This document shows positions 34,036 through 45,528 of a stretch of DNA of 64,000 nt, piece after piece. The position numbers and the translations under genes are program-made. Source of the DNA: Brachionus rotundiformis (taxonomy: Eukaryota > Rotifera > Eurotatoria > Ploima > Brachionidae); contig JAESIW010000137.1 of assembly GCA_016802295.1 (NCBI GenBank), positions 4,728,450 through 4,792,449 on the forward strand, in the 5' to 3' direction. The notes beneath the pieces are model-generated. The model did no database searches. It saw nothing but the letters and a program-made list of their open reading frames with translations, and was not told where the DNA came from. Each line of letters begins with the position of its first letter. Within the stretch, counting starts at the first letter, position 1.

Positions 34036-35533
34036 TTATCTCATTCGTAAATTTCCAAAGCGTTTTTCTAATGCCTTTAAAGAAAATAAAAAAAAATTAC
34101 AATAAAAATCTTGATTAAAATCAAACATACTTCAAGGTCCCATACTACAATATTTCCGTCAAGACCAGTCGTACTTACTTGAGTAACTTTATTACCAGCT
34201 TGATTAAGGATTTTGACATCACTTTAAAAGAAAATTTTTTGACTTTAATTTTTAATCAATTAATTATTGTTAAAAAAATTATTATTTTTGCCAGCAAACA
34301 ACTAAAAAATAAATACTTGATTGAATTTTGATGGATTGAATTAATCGTAGTGTTTACTGATTGATCCATATTTATTCTTTCTCTGTTACCAAATAAATCT
34401 TTAGCTGTCGCAACACTTGGTAATTTTTTTGGTCAATTTCTGAAATGGTTTAATTACCAAAATTTACCTGCTCTTTTGTTTAGTAGGTGAAACATCCAAT
34501 TTTTCAAGCAAAGATATCTTATTACCACTTAGACCATAAACAATGGGAATGCAATCATGACCCTTTAATTAATTCATTATTTATAAAAAAAAAAACTAAT
34601 TTCAGATAAAAATTGACTAACAGCAACTATTATGGCTGTATTAGAAATAAATCTCATAGACAAAAATGGCAAAAAAGGTGTTCGCTGGCTGATAACTTCT
34701 TGTGGATTTCGAGTACTATCAATCATATAAATAGTGGAATCATGTGACACAAAGGCTAAAATGTTTCCATCAAAACTAAATCCACATGAATAAACCCAGC
34801 CGGAATTGTTGGTGGAAAATTCGTGAATACAATCTGCTGCTTTAATTGTTGAAGCCCAGTGAGATGTGTCTGTTAGTGGACCATCGACATCGGGTATATA
34901 GGCACCAAAAATTCTGCACTTAAAATCAGAACCTCCTGCTGCCAACAAAGCATTATTCGGGTGCCAATCTAAGCAAAGAGTAGTGGAACGAAGCTGCTTT
35001 TTGATATGTTTAGCAACCCAAAATTGCTGCATTGGTTCAAAATAGCATACACAAATGCATCTACTTCCACATCCGACAGCAAATTTTTTTTCTATTAAAT
35101 TAAAAAATATGTAAAAAAAAGAATAAGTTTTGTTAATAAATATGGTAATATACCATTAGGACTCCATTTGACACAAGTGGCTGCTCTTTGAACCCTGAGT
35201 ACAACAAGTTCTGGTTTCCAAAGACGTCCATCAAGACTCCACACATAAGCATTTTTGTCCGAGCCGCAGGTGACTATTCTATTAGATTGGGGCGCCCAGT
35301 CGATGCTCAGCACTCTTGCCGAGTGTTCCGTTAACGTTTGAGTTAATTGCCATACACTACCATTTTTAGAATATATGTAAACTTCTTTGGAATTCAAAGA
35401 AATTGCCAATTCTAACAAGATGATTAATTTTTATTCGAAAAATTAAAAATTAGATTAAATTACGAGTTCTATCTCGGTTCCATGCGTGGCATGAGATACT
35501 CGAATTCAAATTTATATTTAGCAAATCAGCCAT
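34036..35533 (-). CDS. ARPC1: Arp2/3 complex subunit 1 (ARPC1, p40)
   Basis: Seven minus-strand exons (35533-35464, 35411-35154, 35091-34622, 34562-34468, 34415-34317, 34221-34131, 34074-34036) give 373 aa with intact frame, against about 370 in human. It is a seven-bladed WD40 propeller; matching stretches include SCHAWNRDRTQLAISL near the N-terminus, APQSNRIVTCGSDKNAYVW, KKFAVGCGSRCICVCYFEP, TTLCLDWHPNNALLAAGGSD and SIHQNSI followed by TTGLDGNIVVWDLE. ARPC1 helps the Arp2/3 complex bind mother filaments and activators and so nucleate actin branches. The exon 5 start is placed at 34415 because the nearer AG would introduce a stop. The start Met is supported by the alignment to human MSLHQFLLEPITCHAWNRD. 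Confidence 0.95.
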
Positions 35534-37122
35534 AGATTTCTAAAAGGTAAACTAAACAAGATAAATTAAAGTTTGAATCATGCGCTCAGTAAAATCTTAA
35601 CTCATAATTTTTTTACATAAAAAGTTTAGTATAGAGATATATGTCTTTGTTGGAAAAAAATTATTTAAAAAATAAAATCAAGTATAATTAGTCTAATAAA
35701 AGCAAATATTTTATCTATTTAATTGGATAAATTTTGTCCAAGTCATCTTTTTTTTCCTAATTATTTGAATCAAACAATTGAAAATTTCGACTATCTTTCA
35801 ATTTTTGGTTGCTTTTTGAAAATTTGCTTTGATAATTTATGTTTGGTAAATATATTATTAACTAAAAAATAAATTTAACAAATGTTTTAAGCGAAATTAA
35901 ATTTTTTTTAATAGTTTGAAGCTTTCAATAAGATAATTTATTTTCTGTCTTTTTTTTTAAATAAAATTGGAACCATGTTTAACAATATTTCCTTACCTAA
36001 AGCTTTTCAATATAAAAAGTAAAAAGGATTTCTGAATGTCTAGTATTTCCGACATTTAGTTCATATGGGCCTTTTTCATCCTTTTATCATCTTTTCCGTA
36101 CAATACTCATTTAAGCAGAATACTTATCTACCATGATCAGGTCTAAAAGCCTTAAATTGTGGAAAATAACAGGCGAATTGCTTGTTGAATGCTACATATT
36201 TTAAAGGTTTGACAATTTGTGATCGTGGAAAAAGGCATTTCAAAGATTTAAATAATTTTTGAGAAAAAATCTGGTTTAATTTACCAAGAATTAAACTTGC
36301 ATTATTAAAATTGAGAATTAAGAGCAAAAATAGGATTTAATTAGTTTAATCATTCAATGATTTTAGCAATAATTTGGAGCTTAATTTTTTGAATATCAAA
36401 ATGTAATCTAAAAAACTTCAAAATAATTTACAGCTTTTTTCTTAATCCTTATGTATAAAATGGTAGATTTCTTGATTTGTTATTGATTTTTTTCAAATTA
36501 TTTGACAATAAAGCTTATTACAGATGTCTCATATAGTTTGGTTATCTTTTATCACTTGGAATACTATAATATTTGAAAGTTGAAAGTTTTAAAATTCTTC
36601 CTGTTATCTTGGTTGAAAAAGAAAGCTTTGAACAGTTCTTGTTTTTCGATTTGAGCTTAATTGAACCATCAGTATAGAGATCAAAATCTATTCACAATAA
36701 AAATTATTTATTTAAGAATTAAATGAATTGCATAAAAACCACTCAAATTTAAAAACAAAGGATCAAAATAAGTATTTCTAAACAAAAGTTTATTTTACTT
36801 TTATCTTGGCACAAAAATGATATTACCATTATTTACGGTAATATTAAGTTCTTAAGTCTTTAATCACAGTATATTTTACCTAAAAAAGTTAACTTTCTTT
36901 CAATATTTTTATCATATTTCTACTCTAATAGTTAGTATTTTTATGATTTAAAAATAATATCAGGTTAATAAAAATCAAAAATATACATTGAATCCAGTCT
37001 TAAAATCTAGAAAAGATTTTTAGTTTTTAAATTAAAATTAATTTTGCAATTAATTCAAATTATGTTATGTAAGAAAAAGCTTATGTATATGAAATAAAAT
37101 ATTTCCAAATGTTTATTTTAAA
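35534..37122. other. AT-rich intergenic stretch
   Basis: 1.6 kb. A minus-strand frame near 36124-36327 has a slightly richer 3' part but no recognisable domain. Otherwise nothing seen. Confidence 0.45.
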
Positions 37123-37362
37123 ATGCAAACAACGAATTCTTGGCTAAGATTTAAGCGATTTGTTAAACGAAACGAAATAGTATTCTATTCATTTGGACTG
37201 CTAGCATTTTCCCATTTTGTCTGGTGGGAGATTCAACAAATTAAATCTTTTGTGCCAAAAACAGAGCGTGTCAATCATCTAGGACCTTTCAGAATTCCAT
37301 ACTTGGACGAATTTGATTTTTTCAAGAAAAGAGTTCTAAACTCTAATAAAGAAGAAAAATAG
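37123..37362 (+). CDS. Small membrane protein A of a three-ORF cluster, 79 aa
   Basis: First of three packed small ORFs. The N-terminus is basic (WLRFKRFVKRNE), followed by one membrane span (about residues 20-38, VFYSFGLLAFSHFVWW) and a polar tail ending KEEK. The stop TAG (37360-37362) is immediately followed by the ATG of the next ORF in the same reading frame. The basic start plus a single span suggests a mitochondrial inner-membrane accessory or assembly protein, by inference only. A 12-codon upstream ORF (ATG at 37109) overlaps its start in another frame. Family not recognised; a distant likeness to SMIM4/UQCC5 is possible but unproven. Confidence 0.7.
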   Translation: MQTTNSWLRFKRFVKRNEIVFYSFGLLAFSHFVWWEIQQIKSFVPKTERVNHLGPFRIPYLDEFDFFKKRVLNSNKEEK

Positions 37363-37575
37363 ATGTTTTTAACCCGTAATATATTTGCCAAAGCCCTGAA
37401 ATATCAACCAAGATCCGAAAAATCGGATAATTCGTTTGTAGAAGTTATTCGAAATAACAAAATTAGTCTTTTTGTTTTGACTTTTGTAATTACAAATATA
37501 ATATTTTTATTCAAGCCAAAACATTTATCACGTCCAGAGATATTGGCAAGAAATCGACTCGAACAGCTTAAATGA
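37363..37575 (+). CDS. Small membrane protein B of a three-ORF cluster, 70 aa
   Basis: Starts on the base after the stop of protein A, in the same frame. The N-terminus MFLTRNIFAKALKYQPR looks like a mitochondrial targeting helix; a single membrane span follows (about residues 34-51, LFVLTFVITNIIFLF) and the tail reads KPKHLSRPEILARNRLEQLK. The RPEI part faintly recalls the PEIP motif of brawnin (UQCC6). That likeness is weak. The TGA stop overlaps the next start codon as ATGA. The bases just before the ATG are TAG, which would also serve as a splice acceptor. Confidence 0.7.
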   Translation: MFLTRNIFAKALKYQPRSEKSDNSFVEVIRNNKISLFVLTFVITNIIFLFKPKHLSRPEILARNRLEQLK

Positions 37576-37775
37576 GTTCAAATTTTTTCCAACAATTTAA
37601 AGAAAATTTTCAACAAAGACAACTCTTTAGATGGTTAATTTTTACCTATCCAAAGACTTGTTTTGGTTTAGGATTTTTTGTTACTTCAGCATACATATTC
37701 AGTGTTATAAATTATTCTAATACAGAACTACAGAAAAAAATAAACTTTGAAAAAAAATTCTATCTAGATAAATAG
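37572..37775 (+). CDS. Small membrane protein C of a three-ORF cluster, 67 aa
   Basis: Third ORF, overlapping the end of protein B by four bases (ATGA), in a different frame. It has a Gln/Phe-rich, basic N-terminal helix (FQQFKENFQQRQLFRWL), a span at about residues 30-47 (CFGLGFFVTSAYIF) and a short charged tail. The same architecture as A and B (short basic N-terminus, one span, polar tail) suggests all three serve one membrane, most likely mitochondrial. No family recognised. G/C-richer codons and the tight packing argue against chance. Confidence 0.7.
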   Translation: MSSNFFQQFKENFQQRQLFRWLIFTYPKTCFGLGFFVTSAYIFSVINYSNTELQKKINFEKKFYLDK

Positions 37776-37954
37776 AAACATTTTTTATTGAGGGCATATT
37801 TAAAATAAAAAGTAAAAAATTTTAAGCTTTTTTTATTTTTTTGTCTTGATTTAAATTTTTAAAAATTTTATTAAGTATTAAATTGATAATTAAATACTTC
37901 AGTATGACAAAACAAATGGAAAAATAAAGTCCCAAATAAATACTATTTTAGGAA
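37776..37954. other. 3' flank of the three-ORF cluster
   Basis: A/T-rich, with AATAAA-like motifs near 37803 and 37923; probable 3' UTR and poly(A) region. Confidence 0.45.
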
Positions 37955-39010
37955 TAAATCCAAGCTGGATTCCAAGAAAATCGATTAAGGCAAGAGCAAG
38001 TTCTATGACGATCACACGCAGGTGAGGACAGCGAAGGAACACGATCAAGTGACTAAGTATCAATAGGAAACTGAAATCTGGCCTCCAATGGCCTTGATAA
38101 CTCAGCAGGTAATACCAGAACTTGTCGTAAAGCCACCGAATGAAAGCTGGTTCAAATTGTATGGAACACTTTACCTAAATTCATTGTTTATGTCGAATCA
38201 TTAAACATTTGGCTAAACAAACACTCTTATTTACTGCTACAATTTCAAAGAAGCTAAATCTTATAGGACCAAAATATTTACTCCTTCTATGTTTTTAAAG
38301 CTGATAATTATTTTTTTAATCCAGTTAATTTTTTGATAATGAAAAACTTAGTTATTTAGTTGAATAAAATTAGTAAGTTTAATGATTTTTATTTTGAAAA
38401 AATAAATTTTATTGTAAATGGTGTTGAGATCAAAGATTCTAATCACAGGTGCCAGAAGATGCTCTTCTTTGACACTCGACTGCCAGTTAACAAGGATGTT
38501 TTTGTAAAGTTAAGTTAAATTATAATTTATAACTTAAAATTTTATGTTGATGTACTATATATAAAGGTTTTTGTCCCTGATGGATTTTCAAAACGATTTA
38601 AAGATCTTATGTAGGCTGTGGTGATCTAGTATAGCTGAATAAGATCGGGATGTAAACACTATTCTTCAAGTTTCATCCAATTAAGGGCCAAAACTTTATG
38701 ATATTCAGAATAAATACGCGATTTTGTAAAGACAAAATTTTTAAATTTTATTAGAACTTATCTTTTAAATTAAAAATCAGTTCTTGAAAAAAAATTAGTC
38801 TCTCTTAATTAATTTATTAATTTTATAAAAATCGATATTTTTTCAATTTAAGACTTTTGATAATATCAATTGAAATTATTAAGGCAAAGTTATTTAAGTG
38901 CAATCAACAAGCTTTAGAAATGCCAGTGGCAACTGAAAAAACCCAGTTTAGGGTTAAGAAAGCTTTGGGCAAACACGAGATCCTGATACTTGTTAAATCG
39001 TGGTAAACTA
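37955..39010 (+). pseudogene. Fragmented coding-like relic, unidentified
   Basis: Three or four plus-strand patches are clearly more GC-rich and codon-like than their A/T flanks. Patch 37970-38190 reads SKFYDDHTQVRTAKEHDQV, then after a stop EIWPPMALITQQVIPELVV. Patch 38404-38515 reads FIVNGVEIKDSNHRCQKM and LFFDTRLPVNKDVFVK. Patch 38900-39005 reads LEMPVATEKTQFRVKKALG ending at a stop. In-frame stops and missing splice continuity argue for a decayed gene. No family recognised. Antisense of the first patch is open and hydrophobic, which is expected of antisense to hydrophilic coding sequence. Confidence 0.4.
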
Positions 39011-39123
39011 ATGAAAAGCATTAAAATGGATAAATCATACTTTTATTAACTCAGTATAAGTCATCTTTTTAATTTACATTAAAAATTTAATCTTTGGAAA
39101 ATTGTGATCACGTAAATTTTTTT

Positions 39124-39211
39124 CTGGTCTCATAAATTTTAATTTTTTTCTTAAATTGGTCAAATATTGTGAGACCAGGCATAAGCCATTTGGTCATAAA
39201 TTCAGCAAGAC
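39124..39211. repeat. Short inverted repeat, possible relative of the 651-780 element
   Basis: Bases 39124-39135 and 39167-39178 are reverse complements at 11 of 12 positions (CTGGTCTCA core). Just to the right, 39191-39211 matches 773-793 at 18 of 21 positions (TGGTCA...CAGCAAGAC). Together this suggests a second, more decayed copy of the same small element. Confidence 0.35.
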
Positions 39212-39508
39212 TAAAATAAAATATATAAAAAAATAATCATTTATTAATTTAATCTTAACAAATTAATTTTATTTTGATAAATTATAAATGATTTTGTTAA
39301 AAGAATTATTTTGAATATCCGCGAATTTTCAAGAAGCACAATTAACATTAAATTATCTTAACTATAACAACAATTTTAATAAACTAGATTTATACACGAA
39401 TTTGTGATATTTAATTGTAAGAATTTCAAAAAATTCTGGAAAAATCGTCTTTTTAAAAAAGTATATAAAAATTTAATTTACTTGTTGAAATAATTAATTC
39501 CACTCAAA

Positions 39509-40898
39509 ATGCCAATCGATTATTCTAAATGGAAAAACATTGAGGTAACCTTTTTGTCAAGAAAATAGTTAGATAAATTTTATTTTCGCTTAGATATCGG
39601 ATGATGAAGACGATACTCATCCAAATATTGATACACCAAGCTTATTTCGCTGGAGACACCAAGCCAGAGTGGAGAGACAAGCTGAAGCCGACCGAGAGAA
39701 AGCTGAATTTGAAAAAACAAAACGAGAGTAATTAAACAAATTGAAGTTAAATCTTTTTTTAATTTTAATTAATTTTTCAAAGAACTGAATTAAAAAAACA
39801 AGAACTAAAACAAAAACTTAAAGAAGCTGAATTAAAAGGTGGCGATGAACTTGGCAAACTAAAGCATGAAGAGGCTGAACTTAAAAAACAAGAAGAGGAA
39901 TTTAAGAAAAAAGAAGAAGAACTAAAAAAAAAAGAAAAAGTATTTTTTTTAAATTTAAATTTTTAAAATAATTCATAATTTTTTCAATTATTCATAGCTT
40001 ACTCCTTGGAATGTTGATACCATCAGTCATGATAAATTTGCCAAGACTATCATCAACAAAGACGAAAAAAGATCAGATGATGATAATCTCACTGACGAAC
40101 AAAAGGCCGAAAGATATGTAAGTCACTAAATTTTATCTTTAAATAATTATTATTTTAATTAAATTTTGTTAAGAAAAAATTTCTAGACAAAAACAAGTCA
40201 AAAATAAAACATTTTGGCATGCTTAAGCACTATGAAGACTCAAAGCGCTATTTAGTCGATAACCCAGAGCTTGTATGTGATGACACCGCAAACTATTTGG
40301 TTGTTTGGTGCATTGATCTAGAAATTGAAGAAGTAATTAAATTTGTTTTTAAAATTTTTTAAAAAATTAATTAATTCCATAGAAACATGATTTAATGGAG
40401 CACATTGCTCATCAATGTATAGTCATGCAGTTTATTCTAGAGCTCAGCAAGACTCTTAAATGCGATCCAAGAGCGTGTGTAGGTCCATTTTTTACAAAAA
40501 TGCAGCAAGCCAACCGTGAATATAAAGATGGCTTTTATGAAGAGTTGAACGCGTTTAAGGCAAGAGTAAAAAAGAGAGCCCAGGAAAAAATCGAGGCCGC
40601 GATGGCCGAGGCTGAAGAGGAAGAACGCCAAAAAAGACTCGGTCCTGGCGGACTAGATCCAGTTGAAGTTTTCGAAAGTCTCCCTGAACCCTTGCAGCAA
40701 TGCTTTGAATCCCAGAATATTGAAATGCTTCAAGAGACTTTGCTAAAAATGGAAAAAGAAGACGCTGAATATCATATGGATAGGTGCATCAAATCTGGTC
40801 TGTGGGTACCAGATGCAAAAGCCAAAGCAGCTCAAGCTGAAAGTCAAGAAAAACCCCAGACTGAATCTGAAGAAGTATATGAAACACTAAATTCATAA
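39509..40898 (+). CDS. CDC37: Hsp90 co-chaperone Cdc37
   Basis: Six exons (39509-39544, 39594-39727, 39783-39939, 39998-40117, 40174-40332, 40383-40898) encode 373 aa; human has 378. The N-terminus MPIDYSKWKNIEISDDED keeps the CK2-phosphorylated Ser (here Ser14), and HPNIDTPSLFRWRHQARVER is the invariant kinase-binding block. A long Lys/Glu coiled coil follows (about residues 55-110), then the Hsp90-binding middle domain (KHFGMLKHYEDS, CDDTANYLVVWCIDLEIEE) and the C-terminal KRLGPGGLDPVEVFESLPE. Cdc37 loads protein kinases onto Hsp90 in the cytosol. Every exon junction keeps frame. The start is certain from the alignment. Confidence 0.97.
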
Positions 40899-42238
40899 AA
40901 AAATTCTTATTTATTACCCCAAAAAAATCTTAAAAATCGTTTTTTTCTTAGCTAAAATTAATTTCTTTTAATCAAACTCTTTCAAGACTATCTCCAAGTC
41001 TTAATTTAGTATTTTTTTTATTTTGAGTGTAAAAAATAAACCTTTAACTAAAAATTAACTTATTTGAATATTGGAATATTAAACTAATAATTATTAGTTT
41101 GATCTTTGATCCTATAATGTGACGACCGAGTAAGGTTGTTTTAGTTAGTTAAAAATTAAATTTTTATTCATTTGTCCGAGGCATTTTTTCATACCAAATT
41201 CTATTTTTTCATACTTAATTTCCGTAATTTCATTAAAATATGGCAATTTTGTATCAATATTTAAATTATTTATCTTAATACATATGATACTAATAAATTC
41301 TTACAATGACCAATATGATACTCATAAAAATTATCAATTAGCTTCAAATAATTTTTTTCTTAAGATTTTGTCGTTTAACTTTACTTGAATTTTTTTTGAA
41401 TTAAGTCAGAATTACTGATAAGTATCAATAAAACTAAAAACTCTAATTTTTCATTTAAAAGATGACGTTTTTCAATCAAATGTTGTGACCAGTACCCCGG
41501 TTTTTTTTTAAATTCAGAAATATTTATCTATTGAAATCTTGTTTTTATATTTGAATTTCTAAATAAAAAATTTAAGTCAAGTCAATAGACTTTAAATGAC
41601 TTTTTTTTGACTTTCTGAAGACTAATGTAGACTTCAGTTTTCACATAGTTTTTAAGTCACAGTTTTTATGATAACCAAACTAGTCTAAATTTGCAGTTTA
41701 GTACAAGTAAATGGATGAAAAACACATTTTTGAATATTTGGCAGTTCTATTTTAAATATCATTCTTAAAAAGATATCTATTTGATTTAGAATTTAATATC
41801 AGTTTTAAACCATTAATCAAATTAACAATATCATATTATATTATTCATTCCTTAACCCATCTATTCTTTAATCAATTTAGATATTATCCTCTTTAAAAAT
41901 CTTTAGATTTCAATGGGTTTCCCAATCATGACGAAATGATATTTTTCTAAAAAACTTTTAAGTGGTTGTAAAAAAATATATTTTTTATCTAATAATTTAA
42001 TTAACAAAGCAATCTTAATCCTAAATAATAAGATAATCCTGAAGTCATTTAAAATGTCTTAATCTCCGTTGAATGATTTTAAATTCTTTTCGAACTAAGA
42101 TAAATATTAACTTAATAATTTTTATTAAAAAAAACCAACTTAACTTTTAAATTATTTTTTTCACATAATCCTTAAACAAAAATTTGACGTTGAATAAAAT
42201 TATAATAAAAATAAATAAATTTTTTTTGGAACTGTATC
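40899..42238. other. Intergenic stretch CDC37-KCTD3
   Basis: 1.3 kb, A/T-rich, no coding signal seen. The last 50 bases are the probable KCTD3 leader. Confidence 0.5.
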
Positions 42239-45200
42239 ATGCTTCCAGCATTTACCAGCGATATAATTAACCTGAATGTAGGAGGACAGAAATTTTCTAC
42301 ATCTCGCCAAACATTGTGCTCGGTTCCGGACTCATTTTTCTCTTCGCTTATTAGTGGACGAATTCCAAGTTGTCGCGATGAACAAGGCTACATATTCATT
42401 GACCGAGATCCAAAATATTTTTCCATAATACTTAACTTTTTAAGAACTCGAGAACTCAACCTTGCAGGCGTAGATAATATTTCATCGTTGAAAAATGAGG
42501 CCGAGTTTTATGCCATTAATCCTTTGGTAAAGCGTTTAATTTTGTGCGACGACCTCAGTCGTTCCCACTGTGGCAACATTCTTTTCACTGGATTCATCCC
42601 GACACCATTGATTATTTCTAAAAAGCTCAATAACAAAATTTTGTCCAGTGATTCAGTGCCAACAAGTTCTAATAAACCTGGTAGTGTTTTAAGAGTTGGT
42701 AGCTCTAAGCCTTTAGAATGCCAGAAGAATGGATCAAATGAGCATTCTTTCAACCGTTTTGTATCACATTCAAGAAAATCTTCAAATGAAGTATACACGA
42801 ATTATTCAAATCAATCATCTACATGTTCTACGGCTACCACATCTACAACACCTACTACAACTTCGGCTGGATTCAAATGTCACTCGAGAAACCAGTCGAT
42901 TGATCTCAAACAAATCAAGACAGAACTTGGAATACTTCTCACAGATTATTCACACCAGCCTATAAATTACTCAACGAATAATCTAGTACAAGTTAATTTG
43001 ATTACTGGTCATCAGAATTGGATAGCTGTTGCTTATTCACATTACGTTTCGTGCTACAAGCTCAGAGATGGAATGGGCTGGCAATTGGTAATTTTTTTTT
43101 ATTTATAATGTACGCTTTTATGAAAAGATTGGATATTTATTGTAAAAAAAAATATTTAAATTTTCCTTAAAGATGGACTCAGTCTAGATTTGTAAGTAGA
43201 TAGTTTTAGCTTTCCAAACATTAAAGATAACTAGAATAAAAAAATTTTTGATTGAATGACCAGTTTTTGGAGAATATTTTAAGTTTATAATCCATTGTTT
43301 GCATTTATGCATTTTTACGACTTGAAAATAAATATTTTTTCAATCAACCGAAAAATTGAGCCATATAAATAATTTTCTTAAATATGTTCAATCTAATAGT
43401 TAATAAGTTTACGATTATTAAAAAATTAACTAAAATTAAGATATAAAATAAATAATTGCTTTTGTATTTTATTATTTTTTTATGACTCCATAAACAATTG
43501 ACTTAAATTAAAATCAAAGTGCTGTATTTCAATGAGAGTGTGATTTTTCCTTAATATTACAGTTTAAATATTTTATTTAATAAATTATAAAATTTGACGA
43601 CAACAATTAAAATTACTGAATCTGAATACAGTTAGTAGAAATATAATTTAAAATTTCGTATTCTAATCATTTTTATTCGAATATTTTTGACTAGTTATTG
43701 ATATATTTTTCCGATAATTTGAGTTATAATTAAATTTTTGATTTTCCCTATTAATATCATATCAGTATTTAAAATTCAAAACTTTCAAAAATAAAGCGAT
43801 AATTAAGTTGACTACATGATTCCAAGTATAAAAAAAAAATCAACAAAAAGTATTTATTTTTTTGGCAAAAAAACTTATATCCATATTTTATATAAATCTA
43901 AAATAGAAATTTTTAAATAAGTCAAATTTAAAGAAAATTATTAAATTATTATTTTTCATTTTAAAATCTCTGGATAAAAATTATGAAAAATTACTCAGTT
44001 TAATAAATACTTATTAAAAGTTTATAATATTATAAAGATGTTTTTGAGTGATTATCAGGAGGAAGAAATCGAAAGATTGGCTTTAAATTCAAAAAATCAA
44101 TTTATAAATTTATCTTCTGTGAACTCTTCCGTAAATTCCCGACTAAGTTCGAATCCGTCTTCAATTGAGACAAATCTGAACTCAACCACCAATGCATCAC
44201 CAAACAAATCAATATCATCTCAATCCTCTCAACTCTACGAGAACTCTAAATTTTGTACTCTAGTAGCAATTTCGTGCAAACAATTCATAAAACTCTGGGC
44301 AGTGACCGACGAGTCCAATGATCAGCTAATAGGCAGTTTCAACCTAAACTCGATTGTTGAACACCTTTTTTTCATAGGATCACAGTTAGTAGCCACCAGC
44401 TCGGTTGGCAAAATTGGAGTGTGGAATTCATTGTCTCAATTGTGGCAAACCCAGGATCTAACACCGATTACTTCATATGACACAGCAGGCTCAATTCTTC
44501 TGCTTGGGTCACAAAATGGTCTTCTTTATTACATAGACATGCAGAAATTTCCTCTTAGAATGAAAGACAATGATCTCCTAGTGACACAACTATACAAGGA
44601 CCCATTGAATGAACCAATTACAGCTTTGAGTGTTTATCTAACACCCAAAACTACTACTACAGGAAATTGGATCGAGATTGCGTATGGTACCAACAATGGC
44701 AATGTTAGAGTGATTGTTCAGCATCCAGAAACAGTCGGTCACAGTCCTCAATTATTTCAGAGTTTTTCTGTACATAGAGGGACAGTTTACAAAGTAATGC
44801 TCACTGAAAAACATTTAATTTCAGTTTGTTCAGAGTTCAACCATGTTCGAACATGGAAGTAAAATTAATAATTAAAAAATTTATTAGAAAATAAAAAAAT
44901 TTTTTTTCTAAGTGTTACACGATTCAGAGGTATGATCTCCACTCAGCCTGGATCAACTACCTTGTCTTCTTTTAAAGTAATGACCATAGAAGCGATGGAT
45001 TCTCCAGTTAGCTATTTGAGTGGAAATGACATTGGACCTTTTGGTGAAAGAGACAGCTACCAAGTTTTTGTTCAAAAAGTAGTTCCATATACCGATGAAC
45101 TTTTTGTCCGACTAGCTTCAACTGGCAAGCGAATTTGTACCATAAAATCAGTTGATCATTCAATGATTACCAGTTTTTGTGTACATGAATGTGAAGAACC

Positions 45201-45528
45201 GTCGAAAATAAACTCTAGACCAAGGCGGTACTTGTTCACTGGACACTCAAATGGCACTCTGCAGCTATGGGATTTAACTACAGCTTTAGAATTGAAGCAA
45301 AATGAAGCGAGTAATTTAGCGGGGCCAACGGTGGAAGAATTTACTAAATTTTTGGATAAAATTGAATTGTCTTCAGCAAGTGGTTATTCTACGCCAGTTT
45401 TAAATTGCCTTAGTCCAAATTACCACCAAAAACATCAACGTAATCATTCAGCAGCTTCGAATAATTTGATTTTAAATACAAATGGCTCAAGTCATTCATG
45501 TGAAATAAATGATAAAAACTCAACATAA
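42239..45528 (+). CDS. KCTD3: KCTD3/SHKBP1-type BTB and WD-repeat protein
   Basis: Three exons (42239-43087, 44038-44858, 44913-45528) encode 761 aa; the first intron is 950 bases, unusually long here. The N-terminal T1/BTB domain (about residues 8-100) begins IINLNVGGQKFSTSRQTL and includes FIDRDPKYFSIILNFLRT. A Ser/Thr-rich linker follows (about 120-230, with a TTSTTPTTTS run). The C-terminal propeller carries KCTD3 signatures nearly identical to human: TSSVGKIGVWN, ITSYDTAGSILLLGSQNG, YYIDMQKFPLRMKDNDLLV, SGNDIGPFGERD and RPRRYLFTGHSNGTLQLWD. KCTD3 is reported as a partner of the HCN3 channel; SHKBP1, the paralogue, binds SH3KBP1. The human C-terminal tail is longer. Confidence 0.93.

Noticed and set aside
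36124..36327. 67-codon minus-strand frame with a better-looking C-terminal part
   Set aside because: No family, no conserved motif, and no splice continuity; could be a relic but evidence is too thin.
37963..38180. Long hydrophobic minus-strand frame that looks like a multi-span membrane protein
   Set aside because: The plus strand over the same bases gives hydrophilic, protein-like segments; antisense of such sequence is hydrophobic by the codon table. No splice partners were found.
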